Positions 1-6,328 are shown, numbered from the stretch's first letter. The stretch is DNA of 7,967 bases from Thermoplasmata archaeon (GCA_021788795.1 JAJYKG010000093.1:1-7967); one strand, 5' to 3'. Program-made: numbers and translations. The notes: generated by a model not told the origin, from the letters alone.

Positions 1-2126
1 GCCGGGGCCAGGGAGAGACTCAGGTTCCCGGTCACGGGGATCGTCGCGTTCTCGAGGACGGCGTACTGGGTACTCGCGACGGTCCGGTCCGCCCGGACGG
101 AGTACGTGCCTGGCTGGAGGTACACCTGGTAGCCGCCCGTCGCGTTCGCCTGGAGGGACACGGCGTCGGGCCCCTGGAACGAGACGGAGGCCGGTCCGGC
201 GACCCCGCCAAGGGTGACGTTGCCCGTCACCTTGACCCGCGCCACGATCGTGAGGTTGTCCGTGACCGTGCCCCAGCCCACCGGGAGGCCGACGGCCTCG
301 GTGCCCAGGGTCTGGTACCGCCACATGTCGTTGCCCGCCGTGACGTTCGTGTCGACCTCGATCAGGTACGAGCCCGGGGTCAGGGCGAGGGAGTAGCTGC
401 CGTCCGTGAAGGTCGTGCCGTTCACGGAGACCGCGCCGCCGCCGATTGCCACCGCCTGCAGCGGGAGCGCGCGGTTCAGGAGGGGCGTGCCGTTCAGGTA
501 CACGGAGCCGACGAGGTCCACGGGCAGGGGGGTCATGGGCCACGCGACGCCCGTCCCGATCTCCGCCGGGGTGCCCGCGCTGATCGCGTACGGCGCGAAG
601 CCGTCCGCGGTGATCGTGCCGGAGTACGTGCGGTTGGCGAGGAGGGAGAGCTGGACCGCGCCCGTGGTGTTCGCGTAGGCGACGGTCAGGGCGCCCGTGT
701 TGTCCGTCAGGGCGATCCGCGCCCCCGAGATCCCCTCGCCCGCGTCCACCCGGCCGTTCCGGTTCATGTCCCAGTACGCCGTGCCGTCGAGGGTCGTGGC
801 GGTGAGGAGGTGGAGGTTGAGGGTCGCTTCTCCGTTCAGGGTCAGCGTGCCCGTGTACGCGTCCGTCGGCGTGTTCGCGACGACGGAATACGTCCCCTTG
901 GGCAGGTACGCGAGGTAGGTGTTGCCCAGGGCGGAACGGAGCCAGAGCTCGCCCGTCGACCCGATGAAGCCGACGGCCGCGCGGAGGTCGCCCGTCTGCC
1001 CGTCCGCCGCGACGCTGCCGCTCACCCGCGCGCCTGCGGTGAAGTCCGCGTCGTAGGCCGTCGTCTGGCCCTGGCGGACCGTGAGGCGGCCAAGGGTCGC
1101 GTAGAGGCTCGTCCCCTGGTACACGCGGCCGTAGACGTTCCAATCGCCAGAGGGGAGGGAGACGCTGTACGCCCCGTTGGCGTCCGAGGTCGCCGTCGCG
1201 ACCAGGAAGGACTGCGCGGTGTTCTGGAACTGGATCGTCGCGTAAGGCAGGCTCACGCCGTAGAGCTGCGTGGAACCGACCGCGCGTCCTTCGGGGAGGA
1301 GGGTGACGTTCCGCTGGACGGTGGCCGCGCCGACGGAGACGTACGTGGGCAGCGCCGCGTGATCGCCGAGGCTCGCGGTGAGGGTGTACTGTCCCGGGAG
1401 CACGGGGTTGAAGGAATAGTTGCCCGTCGCGTTCGCGGTCGCCTGCCACGTCGTCCCGTTGACTGGGTCCGTGAGGCTCACCGTCGCGCCCGGCAGCGCG
1501 GTGCCGTTCGCGTCCAGGGCCGTGCCGAGGACGGACCCGAAGGGCACGCCCAGGTTGTGCGTGCCCGTGCCCGAGGCGAGCGTCAGGGTGGACAGGGAGA
1601 GGACGTGCCCCTTCGTCGTCACGGTCACGGAGTACGTGCCGGGCGCGAGGCTCGGGAAGGAGAAGCCGCCCGTCGGGTCCGTCGTCGCGTTCTCGGTCAG
1701 GTTGGTGTCCTGCAGCGCCAGCTGGACCGTGGCCCCGGGGACCGCCAGGTCGCCCGCGTCGAAGGCGCTGTTGTGGTTGAGGTCAAAGAAGACGGTGCCG
1801 CGGACGGCCGCCGGCGGGACCGCGAGGTCCTTCGTGAGGAGCCAGTCCGGGACCCCGTTGCCGTTCAGGTCCTGCACGCTCCGCAGGGCCTGGGCCTCGG
1901 ACACGGGGAACGTCGTCGAGGTGAGGACGTTGCTCCCGACGAGGGTGAGGTTGTTCAGCGGTCCGGTGCTCGCGGTGACCGTGATGTTGCCGAACGGGGC
2001 GAGCAGGCTGTAGCGGCCCTGGGCGTCCGTCTTCACGACCTGGTGGGGCGTGCCCAGCTCGTCCGTCACGGTCACCCACGCTCCGGGGATGGGGACGCCG
2101 TTCACGGTCACCGTGCCGTTCACGTA
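1..2126 (-). other. Tandem Ig-like / CarboxypepD_reg / SdrD_B-like module array in the AglB tail
   Basis: Residues 920 to 1627 and beyond contain about eight successive modules of 75-100 residues, starting near 920, 1027, 1116, 1200, 1285, 1363, 1454 and 1551. Most show the pattern G-x-V ... G-A-x-V-x-L ... D-x-x-G-x-Y-S ... L-x-P-G-x-Y-x-V, typical of carboxypeptidase-regulatory-like and Cna-B/SdrD_B-like beta sandwiches. Two modules open with calcium-loop-like motifs (DLNHNSAFDAGD at 1034, DMNRNGRVDAGE at 1372), and a third, DLNGNGVPD, sits in the linker at 1005. The protein-level repeats are diverged and no long exact DNA repeat is evident. The modules follow the extracytoplasmic catalytic domain, so they should lie outside the cell. 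Stalk, spacer, glycan-binding or S-layer-contact roles are all possible. Confidence 0.8.
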
Positions 2127-4883
2127 GGCGCCGGGGTAGTACCGCAGGATCACGGCCCCGTTCTGGATGTCCGTGGCCGTGCCCATGTCCACGACGCCCG
2201 AGATCTTGCCCGCGGAGATTTCCTGCTGGAGGGTGGCCGCCTCGTTGTAATTCACGGCCCTCCAGGCGCCCGTGTGATTCGCGGGGTTCGAGTACGGGTT
2301 GTAGTAGGCCGTGCGGTACACGACGCGGAAGTGGGTCATGTTCCAGGCGGGGTCGGGGCTGTAGCCCGTGAGGCCGCTGCTGATCCCCGGGATCCCGTTC
2401 GACTGCCCGATCACGGAGGGCGGGTACCCGACGAAGGCGCGGTAGAACATGGAGTTGTAGAACATGGGCTGGTACTGGATCGTCTCCGCGGTGATCTGGG
2501 AGAGCGCCGGGACGTCCTGGATGGGGAGGTTCGCGGCGTTCGACGTGTTCGCGAAGATCTGGAAGAAGTCGTAGGGGAGGACCTGTCCGCTCGCCAGGTT
2601 CAGTGCGCGGTGGTCCGAGAGCTTGGCGGGGGCGTAGAAGATCCCCGTGTTCGTGGCGCTCAAGGGGAAGTGCCGCGTGTCCACCATGAAGTACCCGATG
2701 GAGGTGCCCGTGGCCGTCTGCACGTCCGAGTACAGGTTGACGAGCTGGTTCTCCGTCAGCTTCTGGAGGAACAGCGCGTCCAGGTAGATGTACGGCGTGT
2801 TGACGGCGGTCAGGGTCGGGTCCCAGAGCCCGTAGACCTTCGGGTGGTTGAGGATGAGCGAGATCAGGGCGGGGGCGTTCGTGAAGGCGTAGGTGACCTG
2901 GCTCGGATCGATGCCGTAGGACGTCAGGACGGCGTCGACCTGCGGCGTCATGTGCGGCAAGTTGTGGCGCAGGTTGCCCTCGAGGAGCCGGATCGTCATG
3001 AGGGCGATGGCGGAGCTCTCGTTTTGCGCGAGGAGGGTCTGCCCCGCGATCCCGTACCCGTTCTGGAAGGGATCGGCGACGACCGGGTGGCCGCCGCGCT
3101 CCGTGATCTCGAACCCGTAGTCCCACCACGCCAGCACGGCGGGGCGATCGACGAGCGGCAGGTTCGTGTCCTGGGTGTCGAGCCAGCTATACGCCGCGGG
3201 GAAGTACTGGGTCTCGTTCGGGAGGGAGTACCCGAAGGCCCCCAGGTAGAACGTGTTCCCCGCGCCGACGGAGCTGTAGCCGGGTGCCTGGAGGAACGCC
3301 GGAAGCGCGTTCTCGATCTGCTGGTCGTAGGCGGGCTTGAGCTCGTACGGGATGCCCGAGTCCACCGCGAACCAGACGTTCGGGAGGAGCACGAGCCCGA
3401 CGAGGAGCACGATGACGATCACGTGGCGCGGCTTGACGCTCTTCTGGAGCGCGTTCCGCCACGAGCCCTCGGCCAGGGAATGGAAGGTCCGCTTCATCTC
3501 CCCGAAGCCCATCCGCGTGAGGATGAGGTCCAGGGCGTACCCCGTGGCGATGGCCATGACGGGCCCCGCGTTGAAGATGAACCGCGCCGCGGCCAGGGCC
3601 ATGAACAGGGCCCCGAAGGTCCAGAGGACGAGCATGGTGAACGCCGGATTGTTCCGCCTCGGGGTCTGCCAGATCATCCATCCGACGGCCATGAGGCCGA
3701 TGCCGAACGTGAACATCCCGAAGCTCAGGATGAGCTCGGACATCCCCGGCTCCTGGGCCTCGGCGATCGTCGAGTACACCTTGTTCTTCACGAAGTACCC
3801 GGCGCCGCTGTAGAACGCGAAGAGGAGGGAGGGGTTCACCGTGAACCCGACGAGCAGGCCGATGCCGCCGGCGATGAACGTCCCGGGGATGACGAGGGTC
3901 CACGGGTAGTCTCGGGTGACCGTGAACACGACCCCGAGGGCTGCGGCGACGAGGGCCAGGTAGAACGGCACGTCCCACCAGACGTGGATCAGGTTGCGGA
4001 CCGAATACCAGGGGAACGAGATGAGGAGGGGCGTCGCCAGGAGGACCATGAAGAGGACCGTGATTCCCATGGCGTCCTGGTTCCGGATCCGGTCGAGGAG
4101 GAGCTCCACGAGGAAGATCAGGACGAGGATGACGGGGACGTAGGCCCACCCCTGCCACGACAGCGCCGTGACGCCGACGCTCAGCCCGGCGAGGAAGGCG
4201 TACAGGACGCTCTTCCGGTTCTCCTGCAGGAAGCTCTTGAGCCCGGCCCGCACGCTCGCGGGCTGGAACCAGTTCTCCACCCAGCGGCGGCGGCTCAGGG
4301 TCTTGAGGGCCCGGAGGTAGAAGTAGAACGCGCAGATGACGAAGAACAGCGTCCACGAGTCGTGGACGGCGATCGTGGCGTGGCTCCGCGACAGGGACGC
4401 GGCGCTGATCGCGAGCAGGAAGGCGGCCAGGATGCCGGCGCGCTTGCCGAACGCCTCCTTGCCGATGAGGTAGGTCGGGATGATGGACAGGACGCCGAAG
4501 ATCGCGGCGTTCATGTTCAGCATCCAGACCATGGACCACCAGGAGTTCCCGCCGAAGAACGGGGAGCCGAGGTAGCCCGCCAGGAGGTTGAACCAGTCGA
4601 ACAGGGGCGGGCGGACGTCCGGGAACCCGATCGGGTAGTTCATCGCGTAGTCGTAGCTGATCTCCTTCCCCGTCTGGAACGAATACAGCAGGGCGCGTTC
4701 CCAATAGAAGGGGTCGGAGCCGCCGGAGTAGTCGCCTCCGCCGGACCAGAACCCCGCGGGAGCGAACTCGCCGTAGACGAAGTACGTCCGCAGGAACAGG
4801 GCGAGGCCCAGGATTAGGACCAGGACCACGCCGAGCCGCCAGTTCTCGCGGAGCCAGCTCTTACGTTCTTCCACTGGGGACAC
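1..4883 (-). CDS. aglB: AglB/STT3-type oligosaccharyltransferase with giant modular C-terminal tail (3' end outside window)
   Basis: Membrane enzyme that transfers a lipid-linked glycan to Asn in N-X-S/T sequons on the outer face of the membrane. I translated one open frame of 1627 codons from GTG at 4883 to the window edge without a stop. Seen: first helix at about 17-36, then about a dozen hydrophobic segments ending near 487-507; first acidic site D57 in GGSDPFYW; a second loop with HD at 174-175 (AVHDSW); TIAE at 372-375, the loop motif of the family; and WWDYG at 586-590, the STT3 signature. The stretch after it (ADPFQNGYGIAGQ, then LAQNE) resembles archaeal family members. Catalytic soluble part about 508-919; from 920 on, tandem beta-sandwich-like modules. 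Archaeal AglB is usually about 600-1000 residues, so this is unusually long. GTG 4883 was chosen because an in-frame stop lies at 4920-4922 and a TATA box fits a leader of about 10 bases; GTG 4874 is the alternative. Family very sure; tail function unknown. Confidence 0.93.
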   Translation of the reverse strand, partial: MSPVEERKSWLRENWRLGVVLVLILGLALFLRTYFVYGEFAPAGFWSGGGDYSGGSDPFYWERALLYSFQTGKEISYDYAMNYPIGFPDVRPPLFDWFNLLAGYLGSPFFGGNSWWSMVWMLNMNAAIFGVLSIIPTYLIGKEAFGKRAGILAAFLLAISAASLSRSHATIAVHDSWTLFFVICAFYFYLRALKTLSRRRWVENWFQPASVRAGLKSFLQENRKSVLYAFLAGLSVGVTALSWQGWAYVPVILVLIFLVELLLDRIRNQDAMGITVLFMVLLATPLLISFPWYSVRNLIHVWWDVPFYLALVAAALGVVFTVTRDYPWTLVIPGTFIAGGIGLLVGFTVNPSLLFAFYSGAGYFVKNKVYSTIAEAQEPGMSELILSFGMFTFGIGLMAVGWMIWQTPRRNNPAFTMLVLWTFGALFMALAAARFIFNAGPVMAIATGYALDLILTRMGFGEMKRTFHSLAEGSWRNALQKSVKPRHVIVIVLLVGLVLLPNVWFAVDSGIPYELKPAYDQQIENALPAFLQAPGYSSVGAGNTFYLGAFGYSLPNETQYFPAAYSWLDTQDTNLPLVDRPAVLAWWDYGFEITERGGHPVVADPFQNGYGIAGQTLLAQNESSAIALMTIRLLEGNLRHNLPHMTPQVDAVLTSYGIDPSQVTYAFTNAPALISLILNHPKVYGLWDPTLTAVNTPYIYLDALFLQKLTENQLVNLYSDVQTATGTSIGYFMVDTRHFPLSATNTGIFYAPAKLSDHRALNLASGQVLPYDFFQIFANTSNAANLPIQDVPALSQITAETIQYQPMFYNSMFYRAFVGYPPSVIGQSNGIPGISSGLTGYSPDPAWNMTHFRVVYRTAYYNPYSNPANHTGAWRAVNYNEAATLQQEISAGKISGVVDMGTATDIQNGAVILRYYPGAYVNGTVTVNGVPIPGAWVTVTDELGTPHQVVKTDAQGRYSLLAPFGNITVTASTGPLNNLTLVGSNVLTSTTFPVSEAQALRSVQDLNGNGVPDWLLTKDLAVPPAAVRGTVFFDLNHNSAFDAGDLAVPGATVQLALQDTNLTENATTDPTGGFSFPSLAPGTYSVTVTTKGHVLSLSTLTLASGTGTHNLGVPFGSVLGTALDANGTALPGATVSLTDPVNGTTWQATANATGNYSFNPVLPGQYTLTASLGDHAALPTYVSVGAATVQRNVTLLPEGRAVGSTQLYGVSLPYATIQFQNTAQSFLVATATSDANGAYSVSLPSGDWNVYGRVYQGTSLYATLGRLTVRQGQTTAYDADFTAGARVSGSVAADGQTGDLRAAVGFIGSTGELWLRSALGNTYLAYLPKGTYSVVANTPTDAYTGTLTLNGEATLNLHLLTATTLDGTAYWDMNRNGRVDAGEGISGARIALTDNTGALTVAYANTTGAVQLSLLANRTYSGTITADGFAPYAISAGTPAEIGTGVAWPMTPLPVDLVGSVYLNGTPLLNRALPLQAVAIGGGAVSVNGTTFTDGSYSLALTPGSYLIEVDTNVTAGNDMWRYQTLGTEAVGLPVGWGTVTDNLTIVARVKVTGNVTLGGVAGPASVSFQGPDAVSLQANATGGYQVYLQPGTYSVRADRTVASTQYAVLENATIPVTGNLSLSLAP

Positions 4884-4916
4884 GACTCCGAAGAGGGTGC
4901 TCGATAAGGGACGTCC

Positions 4917-4923
4917 TATTTAT
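4917..4923 (-). promoter_or_regulatory. TATA box of the AglB gene
   Basis: On the minus strand the spacer reads CATAAATAGG. Its centre is about 37 bases upstream of GTG 4883. With the usual archaeal spacing of 26-27 bases from TATA centre to transcription start, the mRNA would begin near 4893 and carry a leader of about 10 bases containing GGAG. This is a pattern match only. Confidence 0.6.
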
Positions 4924-4930
4924 GGCTTGT

Positions 4931-5036
4931 CCGCGGTACATGGAGGGCGCCCGCTCTCGGGCCGGGACCGCCCACCACACATGGGCGGCCAAGAGGTTTT
5001 CGGTACGGGGGTCGAACCCTCGCGTCGCGACCGAGG
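4931..5036. other. Inverted-repeat-rich stretch between two divergent promoters
   Basis: Three short hairpins follow each other: GCCCG/CGGGC (4949-4962, 4-base loop), CCGCCCA/TGGGCGG (4968-4988, 7-base loop) and CGGGG/CCTCG with one G-T pair (5006-5022, loop GTCGAAC, which resembles a T-loop). The ends 4931-4937 and 5030-5036 can also pair over 7 positions with one G-A mismatch, giving a four-way junction. It lies exactly between the two divergent TATA boxes. In such GC-rich DNA chance pairing is common, so an RNA product is only a possibility; protein-binding sites are an equal alternative. Confidence 0.25.
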
Positions 5037-5044
5037 ACTTAAGT
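5037..5044 (+). promoter_or_regulatory. Probable TATA-like element of the Trm112-like gene
   Basis: ACTTAAGT is the only AT-rich stretch in the upstream region, centred about 30 bases before ATG 5070. The predicted transcription start falls within about three bases of the start codon, so the mRNA would be nearly leaderless. The match to the TATA consensus is imperfect. Confidence 0.45.
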
Positions 5045-5069
5045 CGCGGGGCCGCATGCGGGGGAGTCG

Positions 5070-5246
5070 ATGAAGCGGGACCTCATGGAGATCCTGTGCT
5101 GCCCCGTGTGCAAGGGCGACCTCGACCTCAAGGTGGACGTGGAGAAGGACGAGATCCTCGAGGGGTCCCTGTTCTGCAAGGCGTGCAACCACCGTTACGA
5201 GATCAAGGACGGCATCCCGGACCTCCTGCCGCCCGACTTCAAGTGA
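5070..5246 (+). CDS. Trm112-like zinc-binding methyltransferase-activator protein
   Basis: A 58-residue protein of the Trm112p/UPF0434 family. Seen: it starts MKRDLMEILCCPVCKG, with two cysteine pairs, C11/C14 and C36/C39, in CPVC and CKAC contexts that would hold one zinc ion, followed by the family ending YEIKDGIPDLLP. C10 is an extra cysteine. In eukaryotes and haloarchaea, Trm112 is a small partner that stabilises and activates several SAM-dependent methyltransferases acting on tRNA, rRNA and translation factors; bacterial relatives are less well understood. Length is typical of the short archaeal/bacterial form. No methyltransferase gene is adjacent here, so the partner must be encoded elsewhere. 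It is transcribed divergently from aglB and convergently with the next gene (33 bases between stops). GGAG lies only 3 bases before ATG, a poor Shine-Dalgarno distance, in line with leaderless initiation. Family assignment strong; partner unknown. Confidence 0.85.
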   Translation: MKRDLMEILCCPVCKGDLDLKVDVEKDEILEGSLFCKACNHRYEIKDGIPDLLPPDFK

Positions 5247-5279
5247 GCCACCGCGGTCGCGGATCGGGACGCCAGCCAG

Positions 5280-5504
5280 TCAGCGGGCGACCCTCTCACG
5301 TTGGTCCTCTTTCACGAAGTACCAGATGAACCCGAGTCCGACGAGGACGGCCATGAACCCGCCGCCGAAGAGGACGCCGATGAAGAGCAGGAAGAGGATG
5401 CCGATGGCGATGAGTGCCCCGCCCGCGACGATCCCGAAGGCAATCAGGTAGAGGGCCCCCTTCGCGCCTGCCCGCCAACGGCTCCTCCATCGCGCCGGCC
5501 GCAT
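5280..5504 (-). CDS. Small glycine-rich two-helix membrane protein, function unknown
   Basis: A 74-residue protein I do not recognise. Residues 1-15 are strongly basic (five Arg plus Lys around two Trp), residues about 16-64 are almost wholly hydrophobic and glycine-rich and can form two transmembrane helices with a Gly-Gly-Gly turn near 47-49, and the last ten residues are charged (KEDQRERVAR). Basic ends on both sides suggest a hairpin with both termini in the cytoplasm. ATG 5504 is the only start in the frame that leaves the hydrophobic segment intact; the frame further upstream is the shadow of tsr3. It begins 74 bases after the tsr3 stop on the same strand with no clear TATA box, so co-transcription with tsr3 is plausible but not shown. 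The composition, length and absence of any overlapping better gene support it as real. Confidence 0.7.
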   Translation of the reverse strand: MRPARWRSRWRAGAKGALYLIAFGIVAGGALIAIGILFLLFIGVLFGGGFMAVLVGLGFIWYFVKEDQRERVAR

Positions 5505-5578
5505 CGCCCTACCGCGGCCCTCAATGGCTTGCGGACGCTCAAAGATGACGGCGGCCCATTCCGTGCCGTGGCATGTTC

Positions 5579-6094
5579 TCAGACGAACTCGGCCTGGGCC
5601 GCGACCACGCCCGCGCTGTCCTGCGCCGCGGCGTAGGCCTCGAGCGGATCGTGGTTGAGGGTCAGGAACTGCTCCCCCCACGCGAACTTGGACAGGACCT
5701 CCCGGCCGTGGTCGGGCTCGCCGAGGATGGTCAGGGCCGCGGCGAGCGCCTCCGCGCTCGACAGGACGAAGGGCTTCCCGTAGTTCACCGGGTTCGCGGC
5801 GAGCAGGTACGGCAGGGCGCGTCCGACGGCCCTCGGGACGGCGGGGAACCCGCCGACCTTCTCGGTCACCTTCCAGCTCAGGTCGAGGACGGAGAGGCCG
5901 CGACGCTCCGCCCGCGGCGCGTCCGCCTTCGACAGGGCGCGCTCCGCCTCCGGGGTCAGGAGGACGCTCCCCGCGGGCAGGGACGCGGCGCGCGGCACGA
6001 ACGTCAGGAGGCCGAGGCGCTCGAGCTTGCGGGAGGTGCACTTCTTCGGATCGCACTGGCCCGCATGGTACGCGTAGAGCCGGACGCGCGACAC
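5579..6094 (-). CDS. tsr3: Tsr3-type small-subunit rRNA aminocarboxypropyltransferase
   Basis: Tsr3 transfers the 3-amino-3-carboxypropyl group of S-adenosylmethionine to a hypermodified uridine/pseudouridine in the small-subunit rRNA (helix 31 in yeast 18S), a late step of ribosome maturation. Seen in 171 residues: the N-terminal RLI-like motif LYAYHAGQCDPKKCTSRKL (6-24), then the C-terminal Tsr3 domain with DLSW (71-74, often DCSW in relatives), the stretch RALPYLLAANPVNYGKP (92-108), LSSAEALAAAL (111-121) and FAWGEQFLTLN (137-147). Length matches archaeal members. I place the start at GTG 6094: TTTATC is centred 27 bases upstream, which would put transcription start on the GTG itself. A longer frame to TTG 6154 would add 20 residues rich in Arg and Pro and would run through that TATA box, so I reject it. 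Upstream and divergent is the C/D sRNA; downstream is the small membrane protein. Confidence 0.92.
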   Translation of the reverse strand: MSRVRLYAYHAGQCDPKKCTSRKLERLGLLTFVPRAASLPAGSVLLTPEAERALSKADAPRAERRGLSVLDLSWKVTEKVGGFPAVPRAVGRALPYLLAANPVNYGKPFVLSSAEALAAALTILGEPDHGREVLSKFAWGEQFLTLNHDPLEAYAAAQDSAGVVAAQAEFV

Positions 6095-6118
6095 GGGCGC
6101 GCGATGCCGTCGCGGGGC

Positions 6119-6124
6119 GATAAA
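6119..6124 (-). promoter_or_regulatory. TATA box of tsr3
   Basis: The minus strand reads CCTTTATCGC, with TTTATC centred 27 bases upstream of GTG 6094. This is the distance expected for a leaderless archaeal mRNA and decides the start codon of tsr3. The same AT-rich island read on the plus strand (GATAAAGG) could also serve a transcript containing the sRNA at 6187, beginning near 6148, but that is speculative. Confidence 0.65.
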
Positions 6125-6164
6125 GGGTGCCGTCCGCCGGCGCGGCGGTCGCAAAGCTCATGGG

Positions 6165-6278
6165 CCGCGCGCGCGTTCCGCCGCCCGCCACCGTGATGAG
6201 GAAACCGACGCTGACCCATGATGAATGATGGGCGATCTGAGTGGCCATGCCCGTTTGTCAACGCCGCCGCGCGCGCGT
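6165..6278. repeat. Pair of 12-bp (CG)n direct repeats flanking the sRNA
   Basis: CCGCGCGCGCGT occurs at 6165-6176 and again at 6267-6278, on either side of the C/D sRNA. Each copy contains five CG steps. Alternating C-G tracts can adopt Z-form DNA, but simple-sequence chance in a GC-rich genome is a sufficient explanation. Confidence 0.4.
6187..6245 (+). ncRNA. Box C/D guide sRNA (dual guide)
   Basis: Guide RNA that would direct fibrillarin to 2'-O-methylate two sites in rRNA or tRNA, in a complex with L7Ae, Nop5 and fibrillarin. All four boxes match consensus: C box GTGATGA (6193-6199), D' CTGA (6211-6214), C' ATGATGA (6218-6224), D CTGA (6237-6240). Guides are 11 bases (GGAAACCGACG, 6200-6210) and 12 bases (ATGATGGGCGAT, 6225-6236), with a 3-base D'-C' spacer, all normal for archaea. 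The ends pair as GCCAC (6187-6191) with GTGGC (6241-6245), leaving a 3-base bulge (C-G-T) next to the tandem G-A pairs, exactly a kink-turn. By the fifth-base rule the predicted targets are the fifth base, C, of AUCGCCCAUCAU (box D) and the fifth base, G, of CGUCGGUUUCC (box D'). I could not identify the target RNA. No strong dedicated promoter is visible. Confidence 0.93.
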
Positions 6279-6287
6279 GGATGAACC

Positions 6288-6295
6288 TATTTATA
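6288..6295 (+). promoter_or_regulatory. TATA box of the RDD-domain gene
   Basis: TATTTATA is centred near 6292, a strong consensus match in GC-rich surroundings. Transcription would start near 6318-6319, after ATG 6308 and about 10 bases before ATG 6329, which decides the start of the downstream gene. Confidence 0.7.
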
Positions 6296-6328
6296 GCGGA
6301 GGCCTCGATGGAGCGGCGGGATGCACCC

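Noticed and set aside
1783..4704. Two minus-strand open frames of 448 and 505 codons
   Set aside because: They are in a different minus frame from the AglB reading frame and give Arg/Pro/His-rich sequence without motifs; they are shadows of it.
810..4817. A 1335-codon open frame on the plus strand
   Set aside because: It lies antisense to the AglB gene. Its product is low-complexity (Arg, Glu, Val, Gly, Asp rich) with no recognisable motif, the usual artefact of a GC-rich gene with high third-position G+C. The opposite strand gives clear STT3 motifs.
4931..5036. A tRNA gene in the divergent spacer
   Set aside because: A sequence on the minus strand at 5007-5017 matches the B-box pattern GGTTCGACCCC, and hairpins occur nearby, but no acceptor stem, A box or proper anticodon loop can be placed on either strand. 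Kept only as a structured stretch.
6095..6154. N-terminal extension of Tsr3 to TTG 6154
   Set aside because: The Arg/Pro-rich extension runs through the TATA box that fits a leaderless GTG start at 6094 and precedes the conserved LYAYHAGQCDPKKC motif.
6218..6328. N-terminal extension of the RDD protein from ATG 6218 (MMNDGRSEW...)
   Set aside because: This ATG is the first triplet of the sRNA C' box, the extension crosses the gene's TATA box, and its residues do not belong to the RDD domain.
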